Below, piece after piece: positions 24,313-35,047 of a DNA stretch of 64,000 bases (position 1 is the stretch's first letter; each line of letters opens with the position of its first letter). The translations under genes and the position numbers were made by a program. Under the pieces are notes generated by a model. That model saw only the letters and a program-made list of their open reading frames with translations. It had not been told where the DNA came from and made no database searches. The DNA is taken from contig NC_083394.1 in the NCBI RefSeq assembly GCF_030864355.1, positions 1,922,001-1,986,000 of the forward strand, written 5' to 3'. This DNA comes from Cutaneotrichosporon cavernicola. Its lineage: Eukaryota; Basidiomycota; Tremellomycetes; Trichosporonales; Trichosporonaceae.

Positions 24313-27139
24313 CTAGTCCTTCTTGTCCGCCTCACCGCTCAGTGTTGGGCTGGGCGTCTTGGTCGGAGACGAGAGGCCCTTGGTCGGCGACGGCGTCCGC
24401 GGCTTCTGTTGCGCCTCGGGGCGGCCCGCCTTGGACGGGCTCGGAGAGCGGCTCGCCTTGACGGGACTCGGCGTCCGGCTCTTCTTCGGCGACGGCGAGC
24501 GCACAGCCATCCCCGCGACACCAGCAGTAACTCCATCGACGTCGCGCTCGACCATAACGCCCGAGCCCTCGCTGTCCAGCTCCTCGAACAGGCCGCGGTC
24601 CTCGTCCGGCGACCCGATGGTGGCGGCAACCTTCTTGCGGCCCTCAGCCTCGAGCTCGGCCTTCCACTTCTTGGAGATAGGGCCTGCAAGTGTCGGGTTG
24701 TACGAGCGCGCCATGAGCGCCGCCTCGGGCAGGCGGTCAGTCGATGCCAGCAACTCGATGCAGCTGGCACTGTCGCCCAGCTGCAAGTATGCCGCAAACG
24801 CAATGTTGTTCTGGCCCTTCTCCACTGCTGCCTTCGCCAGGCGCTGCAGTCCATCCCGGTCGGCAAGAGAAGTGTAGAGCAGCAGAAGAGCGGCCAGGTC
24901 CTTGGACTTCTCGAACGCCTCCTGCGCCAGGTCGAGCTGCCATGCCGCGAGCGCCTTGTCACCAACCACCTTCCACTTGGTCTCGGAACCGGCCTCGGGC
25001 GAGGCGCGCACGAGTGAGAGTGCAGTCTCGAGGTCGTTAATTCCGATGGCAAGGTCGAACTTGTGGTCCGGGTCTGTCGACACCTGCAGCGCAAGCTCCT
25101 TGAGGTCTGCTGTCAGGTAGGGCATGGTAAGTTTAACTCACCCTGCACTTCGAGGAAGCGTGCGATGCGGTTGCGCTGGTCGGCCGGGATGCTGGGGAGG
25201 ATGCGCTCAGCCTCCTCCATGTCGCCACGAAGGATGGCCGTCTGGTACTCGACAACGGTAAGCGACAGCGCGTAGCTGTAGATGTTCATGTCCTTGTCGG
25301 CGACATAGATGCGGTTGTGGGACGGGAGGTAGCCGAGGAGGAAGATACTCGTGTCAAAGTGGTTGATGACGCTCGACTGGTCGCCGATGAGGTAGCTGAG
25401 GCGGTTGGCCGAGTTGGTGTAGATGAAGCAGTCACCGATCCACTTGCACGTCTTGACCTGCTCAGCGACGTCGGCGACAATGTCAAACGCCTCCTCGACG
25501 CCCTCGTCACCGACAATCTCGCCCGAGTCAAGCACCTGAGCGTACGCGTCGCGGTCAAAGCGCAGAACGTAGAACGAGTCCTCGGTGGTGATTGCAACGA
25601 GCTCGCCCGACTGCGACCAGGCGACGTTGGTGGCGTCGACCTCGATACGGCGGACGACAGCCCCGGTCTCCCAGTCCCAGAACATGACAAAGCCCGAGCC
25701 GCGCGCCGCAAGCAGTGGCCCACCGTGGATGCCCTCGACCGCCCACGAACCCGACGACTTGATCAGGCCGACGCGCTCCTTGAAGCTGCGGTAGACACGG
25801 ATTTTGGACTTGCCCTCGAGGACAGCATACGTGTTCGAGTCGGACGCCCAGGCGAACGAGGTACCGCTACCAAACGCCTTGTTGCGCCACGCGAGCGCAG
25901 TGTAGATAATGTACTCGCCGTCACCGCAGACGGTTACGAAGCGCCCGTTGGGCGAGTGCTGGAGCGAGGTGGGGTAGACCTCGGTCGTGCCCATCTCACG
26001 GAGAGGGAGGGAGAGGCGCTGGCCATCCTCAATCTCATCCTTCTCGCCGAGCTGGCCAACGTTGGCGGTGAGGACCTCGGTGTTACGAGCGTAAACGACC
26101 TTTCCTGACGCGTCCATCGACACTGAGGGCTCGTCACTGCCGAGCTTGAGCACAACGGCACCCTCGTCAAAGCCAACGGCGATCTCATTACCGGTCTTAC
26201 GGTACGCAATGCACCACGCACGCTCGAGGCCGTAGTTGAGCGTGTTCTCGAGACGGTACGTGGACGAGTGCCAGATCTTGATGGTGCCGTCCTCGGAGCC
26301 CGAGACGATGATGGGAAGCGAGGGGTGGAAGATGGCGAACGACACGTTGGCGGTGTGGCCCTCGAGGGTCTGGACGCACGACTTGGCGTGGTAGTCCCAG
26401 ATCTTGACGAGACGATCGTCACCCGTCGTGACAATGTACGGGCGGTCACCTCCGTGGTAGTAGTCGACGTAGTTGACACCCTTCTCGTGCGCCTCGAGGG
26501 AGAAGTTGGGGACCGGGCTGCCAAGGGACCACACCTTGACGGTGTGGTCGAGACATGCTGACGCAAAGGTCTGCGGGTCTTTGGGGTTGATAGCGAGCGC
26601 CATAATGTAGTGGGTGTGGCCCTCGAAGATCTGGACGCAGCGCCATCCCTTGTCCCAGTCCCAGCACTTGATCGTCATGTCGTCCGAACCAGTAAGTACC
26701 AGGCTGAGCGTGGGATGCACAGTCAAACAGCGGATATAGTCTGGGTGCGCCTCGAACGAGGTCACCTTCTCTCCAGTCGAGATGTTGTACACGCGGAGCT
26801 GGAAGTCATCCGAACCTGACACGAACTGACGTTAGCTCAAAGAGAGCGACGAGCTCACCCAGTTCTTGCGCGCAATGTATTTAACGCAGCGCACTGGAAC
26901 ATCGGTCACCTCGAACGTCTTGATGTCGGTCTGCGTCTCATAGTTCCAGATCTTGACCTGGCCGTTGCTGCCGTTAGCGGAGTTGCTGCAGCCACGCACT
27001 AGAGACCGCAGATGACATGAGGCTCGGTAGGGTGAAAGTCGACCGATTTGACCCGGTCAGACCTTGCGAGGAGCTTGCGCTGGATGTCGAGGAGCATCGG
27101 CTACGCGTCAGTCGGATGTGTCACCGGGACACGTACCAT
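24313..27139 (-). CDS. SEC27: Coatomer (COPI) beta' subunit
   Basis: Exons 27137-27139 (ATG only), 27000-27100, 26859-26967, 25142-26825 and 24313-25106 (introns 36, 32, 33 and 35 bp) give 896 residues. The start [20 protein letters not shown] and repeats such as [48 protein letters not shown] and [13 protein letters not shown] identify the N-terminal WD40 propeller of beta'-COP. A second propeller and a helical solenoid ([29 protein letters not shown]) follow. The tail carries repeated SP motifs ([23 protein letters not shown]) that look like proline-directed phosphorylation sites. The protein binds dilysine cargo in Golgi-to-ER vesicles. The ATG-only coding exon is supported because every orthologue I know starts Met-Pro followed by this block. 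Confidence 0.95.
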
Positions 27140-27727
27140 CTTGAGCTATTTTCTCGGCGGTCACAGGCGGGGAAAGGGAGCGGTGCACCGTCACTAGTTC
27201 GGGACGCGGCGGCGCGGTTTATAAGGGTAGTGAGGCCGAGGGGAAGAGAGAGAGGGAGAAGATGGTGTTGTGGAGATGACTTGTTGAGGTGTTCTGAATC
27301 CGGGCTGGAGATGTTAACGTGGTGAGGCCAGCGAGGCGCGTTCATTGAGCCGTGCCTGATATTTACCTCCGTGTGGCACCTCCTCCACTTGACCATCCAG
27401 GAAGCCGCCATCTACATCTGCTGGCAACTGGCGATGCCAGCTAACGCCAGATGTATGCATGGTAGCCTGGTGATCGGGTATGCTGACGACCCTCATCATG
27501 ATGCAGAGGGCACATCGCGAAACACAAAATAGTTGAGCTGACCCTTGACACTTGATACTTGACAAACAGTCCTGCTCCTTCCCAGCCACCAGCTCCCGAC
27601 TCGAACCCGCCAACAACATTACAAGCACGATGCGAGAGATATGGCATACCTCTACTACCAAGCCCTCCTGACGCGACAGCTCTTGCCGGCCAGTCTCTAC
27701 ACCTACATGCCCACGACTACGACTAGC
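27140..27727. other. Intergenic: SEC27 promoter and eL28 3' region
   Basis: No supported gene in about 590 bp; both flanking genes are on the minus strand. Short ORFs on either strand overlap without domain content. SEC27 leader and promoter are expected just above 27139. Confidence 0.5.
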
Positions 27728-28758
27728 TTAGTCGAGCTCGATGGCGTTCTCGTCGGCGGCAGCAGCGGCCTTCTTGCCACGCTGCTTGGCCGCGAACTCC
27801 TTGGGGGGGTTGGCGGAAACGCGGTTGGCGCGGGTGAGGGCCGAGATGCGGGCAACGGCGGCCTGGTGTTAGTGTATCCCAACAGCACTGGAAAGCCCGC
27901 GCACGTGCAGCGCGCGCGGGCAGGAAAGTCGGGGAATGATTTCGCAGACCTAATACGCTCCGCCTTCATGAGGTAGTCCGGGGAGTTCTAAGCGCGGCTG
28001 CTGTATGGGGTGTAGTGAGGTGGAAAGACTTACGTGACGGAGGTCAGCGCGGAAGCCCTTGGTGGCGGTCTCGACGGCAGCGATCTTGTTCGCGCGGCGG
28101 GGGCCGGTCGAGCGGCGGAGGGTGGTCGACTTGCGGGCCGACGCGACCTTGCCGCCGTTGGCAACGGTCTTGGTGACCGAGATGGCACCGTCGGCGTTGG
28201 CCGAGATGTCGATCACCTTGTTGTTGGCGAGGCCAGAGTACTTGCCCGAGTGGATGTTGAGGAGGTTGCCCTGCGTGTGAGCGTTTGCGCGAGCGGAAGT
28301 GCCAATACGCGTGGACATCGGCATCGACAGAACAACAGGGCGGCACGGACTGGGCGTATCTGGGCGTCTCCACATCTCCCTACGTGCGCCTCTCGCACTG
28401 CTGGATCTAGATGTCTGGGCAGTTCCAGACCTCTCGAACTGGTGCAAGCAGGCTGGTCTGCACAGTTCTCCATCTCGATGCAGAGCGTACTCGGAGCAGC
28501 AGCACTTCCCCCTTCTGTCTGCCCATATTTCTCTCACACCGGCTCTTCTTCCCGAGGTTGTCCCTGCCCATCTTCCAAAGACGCCCAGTCTCCTCTCAGC
28601 CTGTCCAATTTCGTCCTGCCATTGACGATGCCAATATTCCGCGCGATCGATTTTTCGGCGATTCTCACCTTCTCCGACGAGAAGACGGGGCCGTTCTGCG
28701 CAGGGCGCATGAACGAGTTCCACTTGCGGATAACGAGCCACTGGAGGTCGGCCGACAT
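27728..28758 (-). CDS. RPL28: Large-subunit ribosomal protein eL28
   Basis: Exons 28669-28758, 28034-28270 and 27728-27862 (introns 398 and 171 bp) give 153 residues. The sequence MSADLQWLVIRKWNSF, then NGPVFSSEKGNLLNIHSGKY, SGLANNKVIDI, then STTLRRSTGPRR and VARISALTRANRV is the eL28 pattern, with a Lys/Ala-rich end. eL28 occurs in animals, plants and many fungi but is missing in Saccharomyces, where the name RPL28 means uL15, so the symbol follows human usage. Its introns are much longer than most in this window, as is common for ribosomal protein genes. I saw no clear C/D or H/ACA box RNA in them. Confidence 0.95.
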
Positions 28759-29327
28759 TTTGTGTGAGTGTTGAGGGATGGAGGTCGTCGCTACACCAGG
28801 CTTGAACCAAACTCTGGGACCATGGAACTTGCGACTCTGGAACAGACCAAACTGACTAAACTCCGAAATCCCGAAACTCACCTAAAACTGAAATAGCCCC
28901 CCACGTGGTTGTGGCAAATTCAGTCGTTCACCTAACGTCCATTCCAACCAGACGTGACAGATCTCTTGCCGACGCGGTACTTTTTTGTTCATCTTCCATC
29001 AATTAGGAATGAATTAAGTGATGATGTTTAAATATTAATGAATCCGATCCGTTGATTATGGATTACGGTTAGATATAATATAGCATAGTAACCGCCAGGT
29101 TTGAATCAGGAACGGGCGGATCTACAATGTTGGACACGGGAAGGGAAGGTAGTTGTTTCTGGGTGGAGGGGTGGGCTTGTACTAGCCTGCCAATTGCCTG
29201 TGCCGCTGGCTGGCTGCTGGCTGGCTGCTGGCTGGCTGCTGGCTGGCTGATGCTGGAATTACGAGTCGAACGGTGAACGGACCATTGTGCTCATCACACA
29301 CCTCCATCTCCTTTCCTTTATCTGTTC
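28759..29327. promoter_or_regulatory. Divergent promoter, eL28 / prolyl-tRNA synthetase
   Basis: 569 bp between opposed translation-machinery genes. It holds an A/T-rich core at about 28980-29085 that is unlike the GC-rich surroundings, and four perfect 11-bp tandem repeats at 29206-29249. Shared regulation of two translation genes is plausible but inferred. Confidence 0.55.
29206..29249. repeat. Four perfect copies of the 11-bp unit CTGGCTGGCTG
   Basis: Copies start at 29206, 29217, 29228 and 29239 with no mismatch. They lie about 80 bp upstream of the first ATG of the prolyl-tRNA synthetase, so in its promoter or leader. Confidence 0.9.
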
Positions 29328-31760
29328 ATGCTCATCCGCCCACTTCAGGCATTCTTCAGAGCATCTTCCCCTCTCCTCCGCCCAAACAAACACATTACCC
29401 ACTACCCTCCGCGCTTCCTCGTAGCTGCGCGCCCCTACTCCTCCCACAACAACCCCCGCACCTCGCGCAGACCCTTCCCTACCATGGCTGCCGTCTCCGA
29501 CAACGATATCATTGCGCGTCTCGGCAAGCTGAGCATCTCGGCCCCTGAGGTGCTCAAGCACGCCGCCGTCTCTGGCGGTGCCGAGTGGCGCGCCGAGCTC
29601 GACAAGGCCGGTAAGGCCGGTGTTCCCCTCACCAAGACTGTGAGTTTAGCTCCGACCGTTGCTCGGACTTTGGACACGACCTTCCCCCTTGGAGCTCGGC
29701 CCCTCACTCCCCCCCGCGCTGGCTAACACTAGCTCCTTTTCAAGCCCAAGCAGCCCAAGAGCGCTGAGCCCACCCCCGTCCTCGTTATCGCCAAGGAGGA
29801 AACCGAGACTTCGTCCGGTGCGATCGGCGGTGCCCTTGGCCTCAAGGACCTTCGGCTTGCCAACGAGGACCTCATCAAGCAGGTCGTCCCCTCTGCCGCG
29901 TCCAAGGACGACGTCTCCGCGCTCCCCCTTCCCGCCCCCGTTCCCTCCACCCTCTTCGTCGTCCTCGACTCGGCCCTCGCCTCGTCGTCTGACGCGTTCG
30001 CCCTCCACCTCACCTCGTCAGCTTCGACCGTGCTTCTGAAGGGCACTGAAATCAAGGCCTACCTCCAGTCGCTGACCGCTACCCCCGACGCTGTGCGGGT
30101 CCTTGACTTTGCCGAGCTCAAGGCCAACGCCCCCGCTCCCGTTGCCCGCGCTCCTAAGGAGAAGAAGGAGGCTGCGCCCAAGAAGGAGGTTCCCAAGAAG
30201 GACGACGACCTCTACGAGATGGCTATCCAGTACAAGAAGGACGAGGACTTCCCGGGCTGGTACACCGACGTGCTCATCAAGGGTGAGATGCTCGACTACT
30301 ACGACATCTCGGGCTGCTACATTCTCCGCCCCCCTTCGTACCACATCTGGCAGGACGTTACGGCCTTCTTCGACGGCGAGATCAAGAAGCTCGGCGTTCA
30401 AGACTGCTACTTCCCCATGTTTGTGTCCAAGGCGCGTCTTGAGAAGGAGAAGGACCACATTGAGGGCTTCGCCCCCGAGGTCGCCTGGGTGACCAAGGCC
30501 GGCAAGTCGGACCTCGAGGAGCACATCGCCATCCGCCCCACCTCCGAGACCGTCATGTACCCCTACTACGCCAAGTGGATCAAGTCGCACCGTGACCTTC
30601 CCCTCAAGCTCAACCAGTGGAACTCGGTCGTCCGTTGGGAGTTCAAGAACCCCCAGCCCTTCCTCCGCACCCGCGAGTTCCTGTGGCAGGAGGGCCACAC
30701 CGCCCACCTCGACAAGGCTGGCGCCGACCAGGAGGTTCTCGACATCCTCGAGCTCTACCGCCAGGTCTACACCGACCTTCTCGCTGTTCCCGTTGTTCCC
30801 GGTAAGAAGTCGGAGAACGAGAAGTTCGCCGGCGCCGATTACACCACCACCGTCGAGGGCTTCATTCCCACTACTGGCCGTGGTATCCAGGGCGCGACCT
30901 CGCACCACCTTGGCCAGAACTTCTCCAAGATGTTCGACATCAACGTTGAGGACCCCAACGCCGACCGCTCGGACCCCAACGCCATCACCAAGATCAACGT
31001 GTTCCAGAACTCGTGGGGTCTCTCGACCCGCTCGATTGGTGTCATGGTCATGATCCACGGTGACGACCAGGGTCTCGTCTTCCCCCCCAAGGTTGCGCTC
31101 CACCAGGTCGTTGTCATCCCCGTCGGTCTCTCCAAGGTCGAGGGCCAGAACAAGACCATCTACGACGCGTGCCAGAAGCTCGCAGACGAGCTCAGCGCCG
31201 GCGGCGTCCGCGCCACCGTCGACCTCCGTGACGGCTACACTCCGGGCTGGAAGTTCAACGACTGGGAGATGCGCGGCACTCCCCTCCGTCTCGAGCTTGG
31301 CCCTCGCGACCTTGCCTCCAAGTCGGCGCTCGCTGTCCGCCGTTACGACAACAACAAGAGCTCGATGCCCCTCGACAACATCGTCGACAGCGTCAAGAGC
31401 ACTCTCGTGGACATCCAGAAGAGTATGTACGAGAACGCCAAGGCCAAGATGGACAAGCACATCATCCCCGTCACCGAGTGGAAGGACGTCACCCCCACGC
31501 TCGATGCCAAGAACATCCTCGCCATCCCCTGGTGCGAGGACCCTCAGTGCGAGGACGACCTCAAGGACCGCTCGCGCGCCGAGGCCGAGGCTGCCCGTGG
31601 CCAGGCTGAGGACTCGAAGGCTCCCTCTTCCGGTGCCAAGTCGCTCTGTATTCCCTTCGACCAGCAGCGCTTCGGCCCCTTCCCCCAGGGCGAGAAGCAG
31701 TGCTGCCCCCAGTGTGGCAAGAAGGCGTCCAAGTGGACGCTGTTCGGCCGCTCGTACTAA
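29328..31760 (+). CDS. Prolyl-tRNA synthetase (eukaryote/archaeal type), possible dual targeting
   Basis: Exons 29328-29639 and 29733-31760 (intron 93 bp) give 779 residues from the first ATG, or 727 from the second ATG (29484, context ACCATGG). Between the two starts lie 52 residues with many Arg, Ser and Pro and no acidic residue, like a mitochondrial presequence. The next 130 residues resemble an N-terminal YbaK/INS-like editing domain. Class II core: YILRPPSYHIWQ, AIRPTSETVMYPYY, RWEFKNPQPFLRTREFLWQE, GLSTRSIGVMVMIHGDDQG. The C-terminal zinc-binding domain has paired cysteines (WCEDPQCE, CCPQCGKK) and the conserved end SKWTLFGRSY. It charges tRNA-Pro. Cytosolic function is secure; mitochondrial import of the longer form is inferred. 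Confidence 0.96.
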
Positions 31761-32035
31761 GCGGTTGACGCTGCAGAAAAAAAGAGCCTTGGCGCGCCGG
31801 GGCGTGATGGCTCGTGGCATATAGCATGATGTGGCAGAACAGATGTTTGTATTTCCGGGTTCCATGCATGCGTGGGGCGTGTGAAGGTGGGTGGGGCGTG
31901 TGAAGACGAAGCGCGCGCTGCTGGCGACTAGTGGACGATGGACACGAGTGACCTACTGATCGGGAAGCAACTGACTTGATTGCGCACCTCGCACCATACG
32001 CGTACAAGTCGGCCATGTCATACCACTATCAATAT

Positions 32036-33080
32036 CTAGAGCTGCCCAATTCTCTGCGTGACGCGGTCCTTGAACGTAGAGTCTGGTGTCAGCCGGTCGA
32101 CAAATGAACCCCAGCTGAGGCGAGGTGGTGCGCTCTAGCTCCCACTCACAAGCGTTCATGAGCGTCTGCTCGTTGATGACAATGTCCGTCGAGTCGGGCT
32201 TGGGGCGGGTCACGCGCGCCGCGATGGCCGCCGCATCCGTCTCAAGGATGATTCTGTGGTCAGCTGAAGCAAACGAGAAGGGCAGAGCTGGGCCAGGGGT
32301 GGGTAATGGCTCTTGTTCTTTTCTTGCCGTCGTTCCGTCGTTCGACTACGCTCCGCTCGTTCCTCCCACCCTCCCACCCTCTGCGCTTTACGTCACCCTC
32401 TTCCACCTCGCCGCCCACTCCTCGCCTCTTCCCGCTAGCACACTCACCCATCATCAACAGTCTCGTCGGCAGCCAGCAGAACAAGGTCGAGGCTCTCCAG
32501 CACAATACGCTTCTCAATCTGACCGCGGAGGAGGAGCGACACCGCATCATGGAATGCCGTCAGCGTGCTCTGGAGCATGAGCTCGTTGCTCGTTGAGAGC
32601 GGCCCGACAATGTGGAAGTGCAGGTCGGTCGACGGGCGCGAAAGGATCAGGTGCGGGGGGAGGGGGTGGATTTCGCCTGCGCGTGCGAGTGTGCGAGGAT
32701 ACGAGGCGATTCAGAGTGGGTGAGATAGGGAGGGGTCGGTGAACGGGGGATAGAGTCGGTCAGGCAATGTTGTCGGGAGGAAGGCGCGTCAGCACCTCAT
32801 CACGTCGGCCACGAGCACTCACCCGCTCCCCTCCTCGACTTTTCCCAGACAGACTTCTCGAACACGCGCTGCTCCTTGTACGTCTGGAGGCCGGGCATAC
32901 CAGGTCCACCGGCGCCGACGCCAAGCTCGGCAGGCGTGCCGGTGCCAATGGCCGAGTGCGGGGGCGCATAATACTTTGCCAGCACGCGGTTGCCCTCGCT
33001 GTCGAGGATGAGCAGCGCCGTGACCGTGTAAAGGGAGAGGTTTGCCTTCTGTAAGCTGGCTCAAGGGAAGAACGCACCAT
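32036..33080 (-). CDS. RET3: Coatomer (COPI) zeta subunit
   Basis: Exons 33078-33080 (ATG only), 32823-33048, 32448-32676, 32150-32253 and 32036-32082 (introns 29, 146, 194 and 67 bp) give 202 residues. The start KANLSLYTVTALLILDSEGN with RVLAKYYAPP is the longin-type fold of zeta/sigma coat subunits. The blocks LSTSNELMLQSTLTAFHDAV, VLLAADETVDDG and IILETDAAAIAARVTRPK match zeta-COP specifically. An insert of small residues after YYAPP (GTGTPAELGVGAGGPGMPG) is longer than in yeast. Zeta-COP pairs with gamma-COP in the coatomer adaptor half. All four joins rebuild conserved sequence. The 29-bp first intron is the shortest I found. Confidence 0.93.
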
Positions 33081-33319
33081 GTTGAGCGTGGATAGGTATA
33101 TGGAGGTCTGACGGATACGAGTTCGGCGGTTTCAAGTACGTCCAGATGTCTTGATCGCGGACACGTTCAACTAACGTGGCGGTATTTCAGGCACGGCTCA
33201 TAATTCCCTCCACTTTCCCTACCTTGGGCTACGCTCGCGTCTATACACAACAACTGCATATATAAACAACTCAAACAGGTACATGTACAACCTAGCTATC
33301 AGAAGAAACCAATGCAATG

Positions 33320-35047
33320 CTACGTGTCTGACCGCGAACCGTCAACGTCGGGCGCCATAGACGGTGACATGAGCATTTCGGGGCCGTCGTCGTTGACACC
33401 TTGCAACCCTAACGAGTTGCCAAAGCCTGCGTGTTCGGGAAACGCGACGTCCGACGCCTTGACTACAGAGCTCAACCCAATGGCCGAACCGAGGTGGTGC
33501 TTGTGTTTGTGGCCGCACCCATGCCCGCTGCCCTCGGCGTCGTCCTCGAGCTCGCGGATCATCGCCTTGGCGTCGCCAACACGGATCGGGTCACCGAATA
33601 TGACCTGGTGTCCGGGCAGAAGAGTGAGGGCCACGCTGCCTACGGCCGACGTGAACATGCCAGTTAACCGGCGGGATATCCAGCTGAAGCGCTTGGCAAA
33701 GGGCACAAACGTGTCGATCACGTCGCGCACATCGACAACATCGCGCACATGGGTGGCCTTGCCGACCTCGTTGAACTCGATGATCGTCGAAACCGGCAGG
33801 TCCCAGTGTAGTAAGAAGTCGAACTCGCGCAGCACCGACTCAGCTAAGCGGAGTATAAAGCCGCGCGGTGGACCGTGAATGAGCGAGTCAGACGACTGCA
33901 GAGGCGTCAAATTGTTGAGCGGACGCTTGATGACAGTCGGGAACAGGGTAAGGGAGATGACACTGTGGTTAGCTGCAAGAAAAGAGAGCAATTGAGCGAA
34001 CTCACTGATCGATCAGTGCAATGTGGTATCCTTCGTAGCACTCCATGCAGCCGATGTCTCGGCACTCGGCTGAAACGTCCCAGAGCTTCCACCACCCATC
34101 GTCGGTGTTGCTGCGGTTCATCACGGAGCCGTGATGCTGTCCTGACGATGCGAGCCACTCGTCAATAGGATCGGATGCGGATCGCTTGTCAGACGCATTG
34201 GCCGACGGAGATGCCAAGTAAATCGGGCCGAGTAGGGCCGAGCGCACTCTCGAGGTGAGAGACCGTGCATGGAGGAGGAGTGAGGAAGGGGTGAATGAGG
34301 GGAGGTAAGCGGTGGAGAGCAGTTGAAGAAGCGCAAAGTGGGTGAGCACGGACTGGCGCGATGACAGTCGAACGAGGGGATGGTCATAAACTGGTGGGGT
34401 TAGCACGAGCCACTTGGTACCTTTGTGGGGAAACGCGAGCTTCCTTTCGGGCTCTACTCACCGCAGTCGCCTTCAAACCACTGCTCCATCACGCGCTTGA
34501 CTTCACGACCCTGCTCGGCCCACGCGGGTGCTCTGGGGTCTGCAGGGTCCTCAACACCGCGGTATAGGACTCTGTGGATGTCTATGAGCGCCTCCAGCGG
34601 TTCGTTGCTTCTGGCCCAGAGGTCAGCTGGTAGAGTCGCGGTCGGGTCGCCCAGCTCGGCTGCTTCCCCTGGGCTCGTGTCGCCGCCGCGGGTGGCTATG
34701 GGGGCGGGCCCCTGGCGCGCGCGCGAAATCTGCTGCTGGGGCGTAAGGGGACCGCCCTGCGCGTGGCGAGGGTAGCTGTGGAGCGCGTGGCGTAGCGCGG
34801 CGATGGAGGATCGCGAGCCCAAACCGTAAAACGACTCGCGGTGGTATGGCGTTGAGTAACCTGAATATGGCAAGGTCGAGCTCGACGGCATGCGCGAGTG
34901 CATCGAGAGAGGCTCTCGTCCAAAGCCTGATGTTGCTGGGCCAGGCGAGTACTCGGAGCGGTCAGGGATGTAGAAACGAGGGGGGTGTCGTGAGAGTGTG
35001 GGATGGGGGAGGTCGAACTCTGACCCGGCCATGGTAAAGTATGACAT
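33320..35047 (-). CDS. Conserved-looking fungal protein of unknown function (537 aa)
   Basis: Exons 34462-35047, 34006-34390 and 33320-33962 (introns 71 and 43 bp). The N-terminal 150 residues are Ser/Pro/Tyr/Arg-rich and look disordered. From about residue 150 there is ordered sequence: DIHRVLYRGVEDPADPRAPA, VMEQWFEGDCVYDHPLVRLS, DDGWWKLWDVSAECRDIGC with MECYEGYHIALI, then HWDLPVSTIIEFNEVG, and VRDVIDTFVPFAKRF near the end. A Cys/Trp-rich patch (CRDIGCMEC) may bind metal. The C-terminus has a His cluster (HGCGHKHKHH). No signal peptide and no clear membrane helix. I do not recognise the family. All joins keep frame with good donor and branch sequences. Confidence 0.7.

Noticed and set aside
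28271..28668. Possible snoRNA in the 398-bp eL28 intron
   Set aside because: No pair of C/D boxes with a terminal stem and no clear H/ACA hairpins could be found by eye.
30018..31865. 615-codon minus-strand ORF antisense to the prolyl-tRNA synthetase
   Set aside because: Shadow ORF produced by strong GC bias at third codon positions of the real gene; Val/Leu/Gly-rich with no domain.
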